From positions 1-6,131 of the forward strand of contig JAAENB010001297.1 of the NCBI GenBank assembly GCA_024224995.1: a stretch of DNA of 6,131 nt, given 5' to 3'. Under the pieces are notes generated by a model. That model was not told where the DNA came from, searched no databases, and saw nothing but the letters and a program-made list of their open reading frames with translations. Below, piece after piece: positions 5,854 to 6,131 of the stretch; within the stretch, counting starts at the first letter, position 1, and the number at the start of each line of letters is the position of its first letter. Origin of the DNA: a bacterium. GTDB taxonomy: Bacteria > Spirochaetota > UBA4802 > UBA5550. Made by a program: the position numbers and the translations under genes.

Positions 5854-6029
5854 CGTGTCTTAATATAAGGTATATCGACCCGGAATGTAAACGATGCCTG
5901 CCCGGAGCAATACCTCTGCAGAACGTTCGGAACTCGCTCCGCTCAGACAGCCTCACAACCTGCCGAGGCATCGCTCCGGGCAGGCATCGTTTACATTCCG
6001 AATGACGTTTTTCGGAATATTAAGACACG
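5854..6029. repeat. large nested inverted repeat (REP/MITE-like or terminator-like)
   Basis: The main arms are a perfect 28-bp inverted repeat, 5881-5908 against 5973-6000; the left arm begins CGGAATGTAAACGATGCC. The pairing continues inward imperfectly to about 5921/5960 (10 of 13 further positions match). Outside the main arms a second perfect 13-bp pair, CGTGTCTTAATAT (5854-5866) and ATATTAAGACACG (6017-6029), encloses everything, separated by 14 and 16 unpaired bases. TTCAG (5842-5846) and CTGAA (6032-6036) may extend the outer stem. The centre is GC-rich with a small GTTCGGAAC dyad. Transcribed, this would form a very stable stem after the helicase mRNA and may act as a terminator or 3' stabiliser. 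As DNA it has the look of a short non-autonomous repeat element. No target-site duplication is visible. Confidence 0.9.
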
Positions 6030-6057
6030 ACCTGAATTTAAGCTGCACCCGTTGACA

Positions 6058-6080
6058 GTTTTCAGTTGACAACTGAAAAC
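6058..6080. repeat. 23-nt palindrome
   Basis: GTTTTCAGTTG (6058-6068) and CAACTGAAAAC (6070-6080) are perfect complements around a single central A. The heptamer GTTGACA also occurs twice nearby as a direct repeat (6051-6057 and 6066-6072). It could be an operator for a gene beyond the right edge or another intergenic repeat; the sequence does not decide. Confidence 0.85.
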
Positions 6081-6131
6081 CAGTTCCTTAAGAGAATAGA
6101 TCAGAAACTAAATAGCATTGCGAGCTGCATC

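Larger units (their letters stand above)
5838..6131. other. noncoding region downstream of the helicase gene
   Basis: No open frame of useful length or RNA gene is recognisable here. The segment is filled by a large nested inverted repeat (5854-6029) and a 23-nt palindrome (6058-6080). The final 50 bases show nothing definite. TTGACA occurs at 6052-6057 and 6067-6072, but neither has a convincing -10 box at normal spacing. Confidence 0.6.

Noticed and set aside
5635..5868. Arg/Lys-rich plus-strand frame overlapping the helicase end
   Set aside because: It is a frame-shifted reading of the helicase tail repeats, which explains the basic composition.
5881..6000. tRNA or small structured RNA gene
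   Set aside because: The folding is one long hairpin; there is no cloverleaf, no T-arm sequence and no conserved RNA signature.

Overview
The window carries five complete protein genes and one gene cut off at the left edge. The organism cannot be named from this alone. It looks like a moderately AT-rich, probably anaerobic bacterium: it has a ferredoxin-fused nitroreductase, standard sigma-70-like promoter hexamers, strong GGAGG-type ribosome binding sites, and many intergenic inverted repeats. A spirochaete or a similar environmental anaerobe would fit, but that is a guess.

Layout from left to right: (1) 1-153, minus strand, the first 51 codons of a Y1 (IS200/REP-associated tyrosine) transposase-like protein. 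(2) 154-408, a T-rich gap holding several copies of a GAGCTC-centred repeat. (3) 409-1293, minus, a nitroreductase-family flavoprotein with an N-terminal two-cluster [4Fe-4S] ferredoxin domain. It has its own promoter at 1323-1350, around whose -35 box sits a perfect 11-bp direct repeat that looks like an operator. (4) A hairpin at 1370-1396 built from the same GAGCTC motif. (5) 1437-2477, minus, a protein of unknown function whose reading frame continues upstream into a hydrophobic stretch without a normal start codon. (6) 2526-3407, plus, a methyltransferase of the leucine carboxyl methyltransferase-like (TIGR00027) type. Its tail overlaps by 40 bp with (7) 3368-4000, minus, a SAP-domain protein of the DUF6434 type. 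(8) 4146-5837, plus, a DEAD-box RNA helicase of the DeaD/CsdA type with a DbpA-like RNA-binding domain and a repetitive lysine-rich tail. (9) 5838-6131, noncoding, with a large nested inverted repeat (28-bp perfect arms, 13-bp outer arms) and a separate 23-nt palindrome.

The genes do not form an obvious pathway. Strands alternate and each complete gene seems to be transcribed alone. No new defence or mobile system can be demonstrated here. The most interesting signals are non-coding: the direct-repeat operator of the nitroreductase, the GAGCTC repeats on both sides of that gene, the large inverted repeat after the helicase, and the apparently start-less membrane segment of the unknown gene.
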